From the NCBI RefSeq assembly GCF_002088975.1, contig NZ_NCST01000065.1, positions 33,232-97,231 of the forward strand: DNA of 64,000 nucleotides, in the 5' to 3' direction. The position numbers and the translations under genes are program-made. Shown in pieces: positions 1 through 9,630 of the stretch. Position 1 is the stretch's first letter. Each line of letters opens with the position of its first letter. The notes under the pieces were generated by a model. That model was given only the letters and a program-made list of their open reading frames with translations, searched no databases and was not told where the DNA came from. This stretch comes from Henriciella aquimarina. GTDB taxonomy: Bacteria > Pseudomonadota > Alphaproteobacteria > Caulobacterales > Hyphomonadaceae.

Positions 1-1884
<1,884 letters not shown>

Positions 1885-1927
1885 TCGGCTGCGGCGGGTG
1901 GCCCCGCCATAGCAACGAAAACGGAAG

Positions 1928-1959
1928 CGGCGTTCTGCATCACGCGGAACGCCGTTTTT
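1928..1959 (+). terminator. Rho-independent terminator after katG
   Basis: Arms CGGCGTTC (1928-1935) and GAACGCCG (1947-1954) form an 8-bp stem followed by TTTTTG. It lies 43 bases after the katG stop and before the ars promoter, so it separates the two units. Confidence 0.8.
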
Positions 1960-2004
1960 GTATGGCGAGCCTGCGGGTCGCTATCACGACGCCAAGGCAG
2001 ACAA

Positions 2005-2050
2005 TTGACTCGTTTCCATATTTCAACGATATTGGAAATATGGAAACGAG
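2005..2050 (+). promoter_or_regulatory. ars promoter inside a 16-bp perfect palindrome
   Basis: A perfect inverted repeat has arms at 2009-2024 and 2035-2050 with a 10-base spacer. TTGACT (2005-2010), a 17-base gap and GATATT (2028-2033) make a plausible sigma-70 promoter whose -10 box overlaps the spacer between the arms. Transcription would start near 2040, which is the A of the arsR ATG. The simplest reading is an ArsR operator that blocks polymerase and a leaderless arsR message. The palindrome is seen directly; its role is inferred. Confidence 0.7.
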
Positions 2051-2405
2051 ATATGCCATTCCCGCGTTATCGGCGCTGGCCCAGGAGGGGCGGCTCAATG
2101 TCTTTCGCCGGTTGGTGAAGGCCGGCCCCACGGGGCTTGCGGCCGGTCGCATCGCGGAGGAGACCGGTACGGCGGCGAACACACTGTCAGCCCAGCTCAA
2201 CATCCTCTCTCAGGCTGGCCTGATCCAGAGCCGCCGCGAGGGCCGCTCCATCATCTATTCCGTATGCTTCGAGGCGGTCAGTGATCTCATCGTCTTCCTG
2301 ATGGAAGATTGCTGCGCGGGGGAGGCCTGCGTCGCCTCCGGCGTGCAGGGCGCGCTGAGCCGCATCGCATGTTGCGACGCAGGTCAGGAGAGACCGTCAT
2401 CATGA
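2040..2405 (+). CDS. arsR: ArsR-family arsenite-responsive repressor
   Basis: Winged-helix metalloregulator of 121 residues that should repress the operon until trivalent arsenic binds. The helix-turn-helix covers about residues 33-66 (GLAAGRIAEETGTAANTLSAQL). The arsenic site is most likely the C-terminal cysteine group C91, C92 and C97 (EDCCAGEAC), a layout like the Acidithiobacillus-type ArsR with its cysteine pair plus a third Cys. A further CC lies near the end. Start 2040 gives the usual family N-terminus METRYAIPALSALAQE. An in-frame ATG at 1962 would translate through the promoter palindrome and is less likely. The stop overlaps the next start (ATGA), showing translational coupling. 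Confidence 0.93.
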   Translation: METRYAIPALSALAQEGRLNVFRRLVKAGPTGLAAGRIAEETGTAANTLSAQLNILSQAGLIQSRREGRSIIYSVCFEAVSDLIVFLMEDCCAGEACVASGVQGALSRIACCDAGQERPSS

Positions 2406-2893
2406 AACGCCTTCACGTCCATATCGCCGTCGACGATCTCGACCGCGCCATCGGCTTCTATTCGACGCTGTTTGCCGCCGCCCCGGCAGTTCGCAAAGAC
2501 GACTACGCCAAGTGGATGCTGGACGATCCACGCGTAAATTTCGCCATCAGCCAGCGCGGCGCAGCCGCCGGCGTGGAGCATCTGGGCCTCCAGGTGGAGG
2601 ACGAGGCGGAGCTTGCCGAAGTCTATGGCCGGCTTTCGCAGGCCGGCGCTCCCGTTCTGGAAGAGGGCGAGACGGTCTGCTGCTATGCCCACTCGGAAAA
2701 GAGCTGGATCACCGATCCGGCCGGCGTGCCGTGGGAAGTGTTCCTGACACATGGTGCGGCGGCCCATTATGGCAGTGGCGCGGTTTCGGAGGAGGCCCCG
2801 CTGGCGGCCACTCCGACCGGCATGCCCGACGTCGCGGCCTCTGCCGGCTGCTGTGCGCCGAAGCCCGACACAACCGGCTGTTGTGGGGCCTAG
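2402..2893 (+). CDS. arsI: ArsI/CadI-type VOC-fold protein (C-As lyase-like)
   Basis: Vicinal-oxygen-chelate protein of 163 residues of the ArsI/CadI group. ArsI splits the C-As bond of trivalent methylarsonous and aromatic arsenicals, whereas CadI members are only metal-induced. Metal ligands expected for the fold are present: His near the N-terminus (KRLHVHIAV), His in GVEHLGLQVE and Glu in VPWEVFLTHG. The substrate-binding vicinal cysteine pair is seen in ETVCCYAHSEKSWI. The C-terminus adds a cysteine-rich tail (GCCAPKP, GCCGA) that could bind metal. It overlaps arsR by 4 bases and abuts the permease. C-As lyase activity is an inference from the CC pair and the operon. Confidence 0.88.
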   Translation: MKRLHVHIAVDDLDRAIGFYSTLFAAAPAVRKDDYAKWMLDDPRVNFAISQRGAAAGVEHLGLQVEDEAELAEVYGRLSQAGAPVLEEGETVCCYAHSEKSWITDPAGVPWEVFLTHGAAAHYGSGAVSEEAPLAATPTGMPDVAASAGCCAPKPDTTGCCGA

Positions 2894-3949
2894 ATGGGCG
2901 CCTTTGAACGCTATCTTTCGGTCTGGGTCGCGCTGGCGATCGTGGCCGGAATCGCGCTTGGCCAGCTCCTGCCGGGCGTCTTCGGTGCGCTGGCCGGCAT
3001 GGAATACGCCAATGTGAACTTCGCCGTCGCCGTGCTGATCTGGGCAATGGTCTGGCCGATGATGATCGGGGTCGACTTTGCGAGCCTCGCGCATGTCGGG
3101 GAAAAGCCGAAAGGGCTTCTCATCACGCTGGCGGTGAACTGGCTGATCAAGCCCTTCACCATGGCCGCACTGGGCGTCGTCTTCTTCCGCTACGTCTTTG
3201 CCGGGCTGATCCCGCCGGCGGAGGCCGAGGGCTACATTGCAGGCCTCATCCTGCTGGGGGCCGCACCGTGTACCGCCATGGTCTTCATCTGGTCGCAGCT
3301 TACCCGCGGTGACCCGAATTACACGCTGGTGCAGGTCAGCGTGAACGATGCCATTATGGTCTTTGCCTTTGCGCCCATCGTCGCCTTTCTGCTTGGCGTG
3401 ACCGACATCACCGTGCCATGGGAGACGCTGCTCCTCTCTGTCGCGCTCTATGTCGTCGTGCCGCTGGCCGCCGGGATTGCGGCACGGGCCATGCTGAAGG
3501 CACGCGGCGGAACAGTGGCCGTCGACAGCTTCATCGAGCGGGTGAAGCCGGCCTCGGTGCTCGGGCTCTTGCTGACGGTGGTGTTGCTCTTCGGTTTCCA
3601 GGGTGAGGTGATCCTTGCGCGCCCGCTGATCATCGCGCTCATCGCCGTGCCGATCCTGATCCAGTCCTATGGCATCTTCGCGATTGCCTATGGTGCCGCT
3701 TGGGCGTTGCGCGTGCCGCACCGGATTGCCGCGCCCTGCGCGCTGATCGGCACCTCGAACTTCTTTGAGCTGGCCGTCGCCGTGGCGATCAGCCTGTTCG
3801 GGCTGAGCTCCGGGGCCGCACTCGCCACAGTGGTCGGCGTGCTGGTCGAGGTGCCCGTGATGCTGTCGCTGGTCGCCATCGCCAACCGCACGCGCTCTGC
3901 CTTCAGTGGAGACGACGCACAAGGCCACGCGGCGGAGCAGGCGCGGTGA
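2894..3949 (+). CDS. acr3: ACR3-family arsenite efflux permease
   Basis: Inner-membrane arsenite/H+ antiporter of 351 residues with about ten hydrophobic helices, the usual ACR3 size. Seen are the family segment [14 protein letters not shown] and the conserved transport cysteine in [16 protein letters not shown]. The ATG follows the arsI stop directly with no gap, and its own stop overlaps the GTG start of arsC. It exports As(III) made by the ArsC reductase and released by ArsI, so the four genes form one detoxification path. Confidence 0.95.
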   Translation: MGAFERYLSVWVALAIVAGIALGQLLPGVFGALAGMEYANVNFAVAVLIWAMVWPMMIGVDFASLAHVGEKPKGLLITLAVNWLIKPFTMAALGVVFFRYVFAGLIPPAEAEGYIAGLILLGAAPCTAMVFIWSQLTRGDPNYTLVQVSVNDAIMVFAFAPIVAFLLGVTDITVPWETLLLSVALYVVVPLAAGIAARAMLKARGGTVAVDSFIERVKPASVLGLLLTVVLLFGFQGEVILARPLIIALIAVPILIQSYGIFAIAYGAAWALRVPHRIAAPCALIGTSNFFELAVAVAISLFGLSSGAALATVVGVLVEVPVMLSLVAIANRTRSAFSGDDAQGHAAEQAR

Positions 3950-4362
3950 TCGTCATTCATCACAATCCCGACTGCGGCACCTCGCGCAACGTCCTGCGCC
4001 TGGTCGAGGCAAGCGGGGCACCATATACCGTTATCGACTATCTCAACGAGGGCTGGACCCGCCCGCAATTGCTGGGGCTGTTTGCGGTAGCCGATCTCAC
4101 ACCGCGCAAGGCCCTACGCGAGAGCAAGTCTCCGGCTGAAGCGCTTGGCTTGCTGGATGACGGGGTAAGCGACGAGGCCATCCTGGATGCGATGCTGGAC
4201 CATCCTGTCCTTGTGAACCGCCCCATCGTTTGCTCGCCGTGCGGGGTGCTGCTTTGCCGGCCGAGCCCGCGTGTGATTGCCATACTGCCTGTCCTTCCGG
4301 CACAGGCGGTACATGGCGAAAAGGGCGAGGTTCTGTTCGATCCGGCGGCGGCTACGCCTTGA
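3946..4362 (+). CDS. arsC: Glutaredoxin-coupled arsenate reductase ArsC
   Basis: Cytoplasmic thioredoxin-fold enzyme of 138 residues that reduces arsenate to arsenite with glutathione and glutaredoxin. The nucleophilic cysteine is C10 in [10 protein letters not shown], and the arsenate-binding arginine lies in [18 protein letters not shown], close to the enterobacterial plasmid-type ArsC. It starts with GTG inside the acr3 stop (GTGA). Its last 11 bases overlap the convergent CoA hydrolase/transferase gene, so no separate terminator sits between the two operons. Confidence 0.94.
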   Translation: MIVIHHNPDCGTSRNVLRLVEASGAPYTVIDYLNEGWTRPQLLGLFAVADLTPRKALRESKSPAEALGLLDDGVSDEAILDAMLDHPVLVNRPIVCSPCGVLLCRPSPRVIAILPVLPAQAVHGEKGEVLFDPAAATP

Positions 4363-6259
4363 CCGTGCCAACGTCCTGGAGGCTCTTCAGAACCAGCTTC
4401 TTCATCAGCCGATCCTGCAGGGATTTCGGCTGATCGAGGCTAAGGCGCGCAAGGTGCGGGGCATATGCCTTGGCTTCCTTGCCGGACGGGCCGGAGATGA
4501 GCGCCCCCAGGATATAGGCGAAGCGCTTGTCCCAGCTGGCCGTTTCGTCCTGAAGTTTCTCCAGGGCCGGTGCCAGTGCCTGCTCGGTCTCGCTCATCTC
4601 CGTGCCGAAGGGGAAGGCTGGCAGGTCATCCATATGCGGAGACAGGGCGCTCTCGATCGCGGCGGGCGTGTTCTGGCGCCAGGCGTCCGGCACGGTAAAG
4701 CCCTTGGGCAGCTTCTTCGCCTTGATGGCCTCTTCGACCAGCCCGTCGATGAACCGGGCATCGGTAATGGCGAGCATCCGTTTGACGCATTCCTCATCGG
4801 TCTGGCCGCGCAGGTCGGCGACGCCATACTCGGTAATGATGATGTCACGCAGGTGGCGCGGCACGGTGACGTGGCCATAGGACCAGACGATGTTGGACTC
4901 CACGGTCCCTTTGCTTTCGCGGACAGCCTTGAGCAGGATGATGGAGCGGGCGCCTTCCAGCTCATGGGCCTGGGCGACGAAATTGTACTGACCGCCGACA
5001 CCGCTCACCACGCGCCCGTCTTCCAGCGCGTCGGAGGTGATGGCGCCGAGGCAGGTGGCCTTCATCGCGATGTTTATGAAACGGGCATCGACACGTTCGC
5101 GGCGGCGGACTTCCTCGTTGCCATAGAGGGCATTCACGTCATCCACCGAGGTCATGTTGACCAGCGAGAGCAGCTCGTCTGAGGCTTCGCGCAGGCCCCG
5201 GTAAAAGGTCTGCGGGCCGAGGAAGAAGCCGCCATCGATCGTGATGTCGCGGCCCTCATGCGCGGCCCGGCTGAACACCTTTGCGCGCAACAGCTCGAAC
5301 ATGCCCTGAGTGAACATCTCCGTGCAGCCATAGAGCCCGGCGCGGAAGGCTTCATCACCGCCTTCGTCTATTGGGCCCGGCGGGCCGGGCAGGGCAGTTG
5401 CCGTGGTCGCGAACCCGTACGGATCCCTGTGGCGGAAGCGCACCGACTGTGCGGCGCCGTCGCCGAGCGAGCCGATGCCGATCTGCAGCGTGCCGCCATC
5501 CTTGACCAGGCGTGCGGCGCGCAGGCCGATGGCGTGGCTGGTCAGGTCGACGCGCGGTGCTGGCGGGCCGGCAAGGTCATAGCCGCCGGCATCAAGCAGC
5601 ATGTCGAATTCGTCGGCTGGGACTTCGGCATCGTTCGGCATGAAAGGCAGCCGGTCGTTCAGCTCCCCCACGACAATGAAGCTGTCGCGCCCGACTTTTT
5701 CGCGCATCAGCGGGATCAGGTCGAGGCTGAGGTCGGAATTGCAGGACAGGCTGTAGCGCCCGTCGCGGCTGGAAATCATCTGGCCGAGCACATTGACCCG
5801 CGAGTCGATGATGCGGCGCATCGCATGGGTGTAATTGACGCTGCTGTAATGGCGCTGGGCGTATTCATTGTTAAGCAGCGTACCGGTCGACAGGAAGAAC
5901 TCTTCCACCTCGACATTCGGCGGCAGCGCGCCCTTTGCCCGGTCCGTCGCATAATGGAGGTCGGGATAGTCGCCGAAGACCTTGTCGAGGATCGGCCCGC
6001 CGAAACGGCCTGCCAGTCCGCCAGAGAGTTTCGGGCGAATGATGGAGAGCGCGGTATAGATGGTGAGGTTGATCGACCGATCAGCCTTGGCCATTTCGTA
6101 GAGCGCATTGGTGAGGCGATTGGCCTTGCCAAGCCCGAGCGGCAAGGCGAGCCGGATATCCTTGCCGACAGTGTCGATAACAGCCTCGGCGCAGGCTTCA
6201 GCGCTCTTGTGCACCGGCAGACGCCCGGTCGTCTCGCCCTCTGGATTTTGCCCGTCCAT
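4352..6259 (-). CDS. Acetyl-CoA hydrolase/transferase family protein
   Basis: 635-residue protein of the family that moves CoA between acyl-CoA and a carboxylate, or hydrolyses acetyl-CoA. Family marks are the glycine-rich LQIGIGSLGDGAAQS and IITEYGVADLRGQTDEE near the C-terminal third. It is longer than the roughly 500-residue succinyl-CoA:acetate transferases and belongs to the longer bacterial subgroup. It is the last gene of the beta-oxidation operon, and its ATG directly follows the fadJ stop (TAAATG). A role in recycling free CoA or releasing acetate when acetyl-CoA accumulates fits that position but is inferred. Confidence 0.85.
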   Translation of the reverse strand: MDGQNPEGETTGRLPVHKSAEACAEAVIDTVGKDIRLALPLGLGKANRLTNALYEMAKADRSINLTIYTALSIIRPKLSGGLAGRFGGPILDKVFGDYPDLHYATDRAKGALPPNVEVEEFFLSTGTLLNNEYAQRHYSSVNYTHAMRRIIDSRVNVLGQMISSRDGRYSLSCNSDLSLDLIPLMREKVGRDSFIVVGELNDRLPFMPNDAEVPADEFDMLLDAGGYDLAGPPAPRVDLTSHAIGLRAARLVKDGGTLQIGIGSLGDGAAQSVRFRHRDPYGFATTATALPGPPGPIDEGGDEAFRAGLYGCTEMFTQGMFELLRAKVFSRAAHEGRDITIDGGFFLGPQTFYRGLREASDELLSLVNMTSVDDVNALYGNEEVRRRERVDARFINIAMKATCLGAITSDALEDGRVVSGVGGQYNFVAQAHELEGARSIILLKAVRESKGTVESNIVWSYGHVTVPRHLRDIIITEYGVADLRGQTDEECVKRMLAITDARFIDGLVEEAIKAKKLPKGFTVPDAWRQNTPAAIESALSPHMDDLPAFPFGTEMSETEQALAPALEKLQDETASWDKRFAYILGALISGPSGKEAKAYAPHLARLSLDQPKSLQDRLMKKLVLKSLQDVGTVKA

Positions 6260-8302
6260 TTACGCCTCTTTCGGCTCTTCTGACATGTCCGCCTTTGCAG
6301 GCTCTTCCGGTTTGGCCGGTGTTTCCGGAGGCGAGGACGGGGCAGCTTTCTTCTGGCGCAGGGCCGTGCACGGCCCGCCGCGGAAGGGCGCGAAACCGGA
6401 GCCGAAGACAGCGCCGAGATCAAGATGATCCTCCGAGGCGACAATGCCCTCGTCCAGGACCCGGCGGACCTCTTCATAGAGGGGGGCAAGCAGGCGTTCC
6501 TGCAGCTTTTCCAGTGTCTTGGGCCCTGCTTCGTTTTCAGCCTTTTGCGGCTTGCCATCCGACCAGGTGTAGAAGCCCTTGCCGGTCTTCTTGCCGAGAT
6601 CGCCAGCCTCGACCTTTTCGATCAGCTGCGCAGGCGGATCGGCGACATGGTCCAGGTCACGGGCGAGCACACGGCCGACTTCCAGGCAGATGTCCAGTCC
6701 GACCGTATCGGCAACCTCGACGGGGCCTTGCTGCATGCCGAAATCCTCCGCCGCGGCATCGACCTCTTCGGGGCTGCAGCCTTCGTCGATCAGCTTGACC
6801 GCCTGGAGCAGATACGGCGTCAGGATGCGGTTGACGAGGAATCCGGGGGCACTCTTTACCGGCAGCGGCAGCTTGGCGATGGCCTCGATGAAGGCAAGCG
6901 CGCGGGCCTGGGTCTCCTTGGTCGTCTTCTCGCCGGACACGATCTCGACCAGCGGCATCTTGGTGACGGGATTGAAGAAGTGCAGGCCGACGAAGCGCCC
7001 CGCATTCGGCCCGGGCAGGCCCTCGGCCAGGGTTTCCAGCCGGATGCTCGATGTGTTCGTCGCGATGATGGCGCGGGACTTCAGCTTGTCCTTCAGCCCG
7101 TCATAGATCTTCTGCTTGATTTCGGCCTTTTCCGGCCCGGCCTCGATGATGAGATCGGCCGAGCGCACGCCGTCGCCTTTCGGATCGGCAATGAGCCGGT
7201 CTTCCGGGTCACGGACATCGTCTGAATGGTCCGGCTTGCCGTCCATCCATTTATGGGCCCGGCCAATCGCCTTGGCGATGACCGAGCGGTCGATGTCCTG
7301 CAGCGTGACGGTAAAGCCGTTCATCGCCGTCCACATGGCAATGTCGGCGCCCATCGTGCCGGCACCAATGATATGGACATGGGAAATATCATGGCCCTTG
7401 GACCGGCGGGCCTCGCGCTTCAGCGCCTCGCGGCGCAGGAAGAGCCCGATTAAATTCTTCGCGGTTTCCGTCTGGCTGAGCTTCACGAAGGACTGCGCTT
7501 CGGCCTCCAGCGCATCGTCGGAGCCGGTTTCCTGTTCGAACAGATCGATCAGGGCGTATGGCGCGGGATAGTGCTTCTCGCTGAAATGTTTCGCGGTTTC
7601 CTTACGGGCCCTGTTGGCGATGAAGCGCTTGCCGGGGCTGGAGAACTCCAGCGTGTATTTGAGCTCGTCCAGCAGGCCGCGCTTGCGTTTCTGCTTGCCG
7701 GTTTCGGCCGCTGCCCGGGCCGCCGCCAGGAGGTGGCGATCCGGCACGGCATCGCGAACAAGGCCGAGCTTCTTCGCCTTGCGCGCATCGATCGTCTTGC
7801 CGGTCAGCATGAGCTGCAGGGCTGTCGCCGGTTCGACGACGCGTGGGAGGCGTTCAGTGCCGCCAAGGCCAGGGTGCAGGCCGAGCTGGACTTCGGGAAA
7901 GCCGAAGCGCGCGGAATGGTCGGCGACGCGATGGTCGCAGGCGAGGGCGACTTCCAGCCCGCCGCCGAGGCAGACGCCGTGAATGACGGCTACGGTGGGG
8001 CAGGGCAGGGCTTCCAGCCGGTTCAGCGCCTTGTGGCCCTGGTCGATCAGCGCCTTTAGCGAGTCTGCGTCGGAGCTGCCGAGTTCCTCGATGTCGGCGC
8101 CGGCCATGAAGCCCGACTCCTTGCCCGAGCGCACAAAGAGCGCCTTGGGCGGGTTCTTCTCGATTTCCTCGAGGAAGGCCTCGAACTGGTCGAGCACGGC
8201 GCGCCCGAGGGTGTTTTGGGCCTGTCCCGGCACATCGAGTGTGAGGGTGGCGTAGCCGCCCGCCTGTTTCTTGAGGTGCCAGATCGATTTACCGCGCGCC
8301 AT
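6260..8302 (-). CDS. fadJ: Trifunctional-type enoyl-CoA hydratase/3-hydroxyacyl-CoA dehydrogenase
   Basis: 680-residue alpha subunit of the fatty-acid oxidation complex. The N-terminal crotonase domain (about 1-190) has both catalytic glutamates, in GGGLEVALACDHRVA and FPEVQLGLHPGLGGTERL. The dehydrogenase domain starts near residue 315 with the NAD motif HIIGAGTMGADIAMW, followed by GLHFFNPVTKMPLVEIV and the C-terminal helical domain. It catalyses hydration and NAD-dependent oxidation of enoyl-CoA. Start and stop overlap neighbours by one base or abut them, so the operon is tightly coupled. FadJ and FadB are hard to tell apart by eye; the symbol is a best guess. Confidence 0.93.
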   Translation of the reverse strand: MARGKSIWHLKKQAGGYATLTLDVPGQAQNTLGRAVLDQFEAFLEEIEKNPPKALFVRSGKESGFMAGADIEELGSSDADSLKALIDQGHKALNRLEALPCPTVAVIHGVCLGGGLEVALACDHRVADHSARFGFPEVQLGLHPGLGGTERLPRVVEPATALQLMLTGKTIDARKAKKLGLVRDAVPDRHLLAAARAAAETGKQKRKRGLLDELKYTLEFSSPGKRFIANRARKETAKHFSEKHYPAPYALIDLFEQETGSDDALEAEAQSFVKLSQTETAKNLIGLFLRREALKREARRSKGHDISHVHIIGAGTMGADIAMWTAMNGFTVTLQDIDRSVIAKAIGRAHKWMDGKPDHSDDVRDPEDRLIADPKGDGVRSADLIIEAGPEKAEIKQKIYDGLKDKLKSRAIIATNTSSIRLETLAEGLPGPNAGRFVGLHFFNPVTKMPLVEIVSGEKTTKETQARALAFIEAIAKLPLPVKSAPGFLVNRILTPYLLQAVKLIDEGCSPEEVDAAAEDFGMQQGPVEVADTVGLDICLEVGRVLARDLDHVADPPAQLIEKVEAGDLGKKTGKGFYTWSDGKPQKAENEAGPKTLEKLQERLLAPLYEEVRRVLDEGIVASEDHLDLGAVFGSGFAPFRGGPCTALRQKKAAPSSPPETPAKPEEPAKADMSEEPKEA

Positions 8303-9630
8303 CAGGCCGCCTCCGTTTCTTCAGTCTGTGTCGCCTTGGGGGTGGGAACGGCATTCGCTGCTTCGAGCAGCATGCCGCCGCCCTGGCCGCCGCCAATGCA
8401 TTCGGTTGCCACGCCGGTCTTGTGACCCAGCCGCTTCATGGCATTCAGGGCATGCAGAACGATGCGTGCGCCGCTGGTGCCGACCGGGTGGCCGAGGCTG
8501 ATCGCGCCGCCATCGACATTCAGCCGCTCGCGGTCGATCGAGCCCATCGCCCCGTCGAGGCCGAGTTCCTGCTTGCAGAACTTGTCGCTTTCCCAGGCCT
8601 TCAAGCAGGCCAGAACCTGGTGCGCGAACGCTTCGTTCAGTTCCCAGAGGTCAATGTCCGAGAGGCCGAGCTTGTTGCGCGTGAGGATGGGCGTGACGGA
8701 ATGGACCGGGCCGAGCCCCATGCGGGCTGGCGAAAGCGCAGCCCACTGGCTGTCCTTGATCTCGCCGAGCGGCTCAAGGCCGTGCTTCTCGATAAAGCGT
8801 TCTGACGCCACGATCATCCAGCAGGCGCCGTCCGTCACCTGGGAGGAGTTGCCGGCAGTCACATGGCCATAGGGGCGCTCGAAGACGGGCTTCAGTGTGG
8901 AGAGCTTCTCCACGGTGGAGTTGGGACGAACCCCGTCATCCTTCTCGAAAAGCTCGCCTTCCTCGCTGAAGACCGGGTCGACCTCATTGTCGAGCCAGCC
9001 TTCCTCCTGGGCCCTGGCAAGGCGCTTGTGGCTTTCGACGGCGTAGGCGTCGGCTTCCTTGCGGGTGATGTCCCACTCATAGCGCAGGATCTCGGCGGTC
9101 TGCCCCATGCCGAGGTCCACCACCGTATCGGTCAGGCCTTTCTCGACACCGATGACAGGCTCCATCATGGAAAACCGGAACTTGCTCATCGCTTCGACGC
9201 GGCCGAGCAGGGACTTGGCCATGTTCACATCCGCGAACCAGTCGACGGCTTCATCATTGAGCAGGAGCGGTGCGTGGCTCAGGCTTTCGGTGCCACCCAC
9301 GAGCAGGCAGTCATAATCGCCTGCGCGGATATAGCGGTAGGCGCTGTCGACCGACTGCATGCCCGAGCCGCAATTACGCTGCACGGTCCAGCCCGGCATA
9401 TCCAGGCCGAGCCCCATGCGGAGTGCCGCGACGCGGGCCGGGTTTGTGGCTTCCGCCCCCGGCGAGCCGCAGCCGAGAATGACTTCCTCAATCTCGCCCG
9501 CAATTTCGGGGTGGCGCAGCATCAGTACACGACCGGCCTGTACGGCGAGATCGACGGCGGTGAAGGGCCCGGGCTTTCCGCGCGCCTTCAGGAAGGGCGT
9601 GCGATTTCCATCAACGACATAGACCTTCAT
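8302..9630 (-). CDS. fadI: Acetyl-CoA C-acyltransferase (thiolase)
   Basis: 442-residue degradative thiolase that cleaves 3-ketoacyl-CoA with CoA. The acyl-accepting cysteine is in RNCGSGMQSVDSAYRY. C-terminal catalytic motifs are NEAFAHQVLACLKAW, GGAISLGHPVGTSGARI and the proton-relay ECIGGGQGGGM; here that last motif has ECIGGG where many thiolases read MCIGGG. It overlaps fadE by ATGA and fadJ by one base. The length and pairing with FadJ suggest the FadI type rather than the shorter FadA type. Confidence 0.93.
   Translation of the reverse strand: MKVYVVDGNRTPFLKARGKPGPFTAVDLAVQAGRVLMLRHPEIAGEIEEVILGCGSPGAEATNPARVAALRMGLGLDMPGWTVQRNCGSGMQSVDSAYRYIRAGDYDCLLVGGTESLSHAPLLLNDEAVDWFADVNMAKSLLGRVEAMSKFRFSMMEPVIGVEKGLTDTVVDLGMGQTAEILRYEWDITRKEADAYAVESHKRLARAQEEGWLDNEVDPVFSEEGELFEKDDGVRPNSTVEKLSTLKPVFERPYGHVTAGNSSQVTDGACWMIVASERFIEKHGLEPLGEIKDSQWAALSPARMGLGPVHSVTPILTRNKLGLSDIDLWELNEAFAHQVLACLKAWESDKFCKQELGLDGAMGSIDRERLNVDGGAISLGHPVGTSGARIVLHALNAMKRLGHKTGVATECIGGGQGGGMLLEAANAVPTPKATQTEETEAA

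Noticed and set aside
2384..3928. 514-residue minus-strand frame opposite arsI and acr3
   Set aside because: It lies antisense to two clear genes; its composition (His, Asp, Arg, Gln rich, no motif) is that of a shadow frame in GC-rich DNA.
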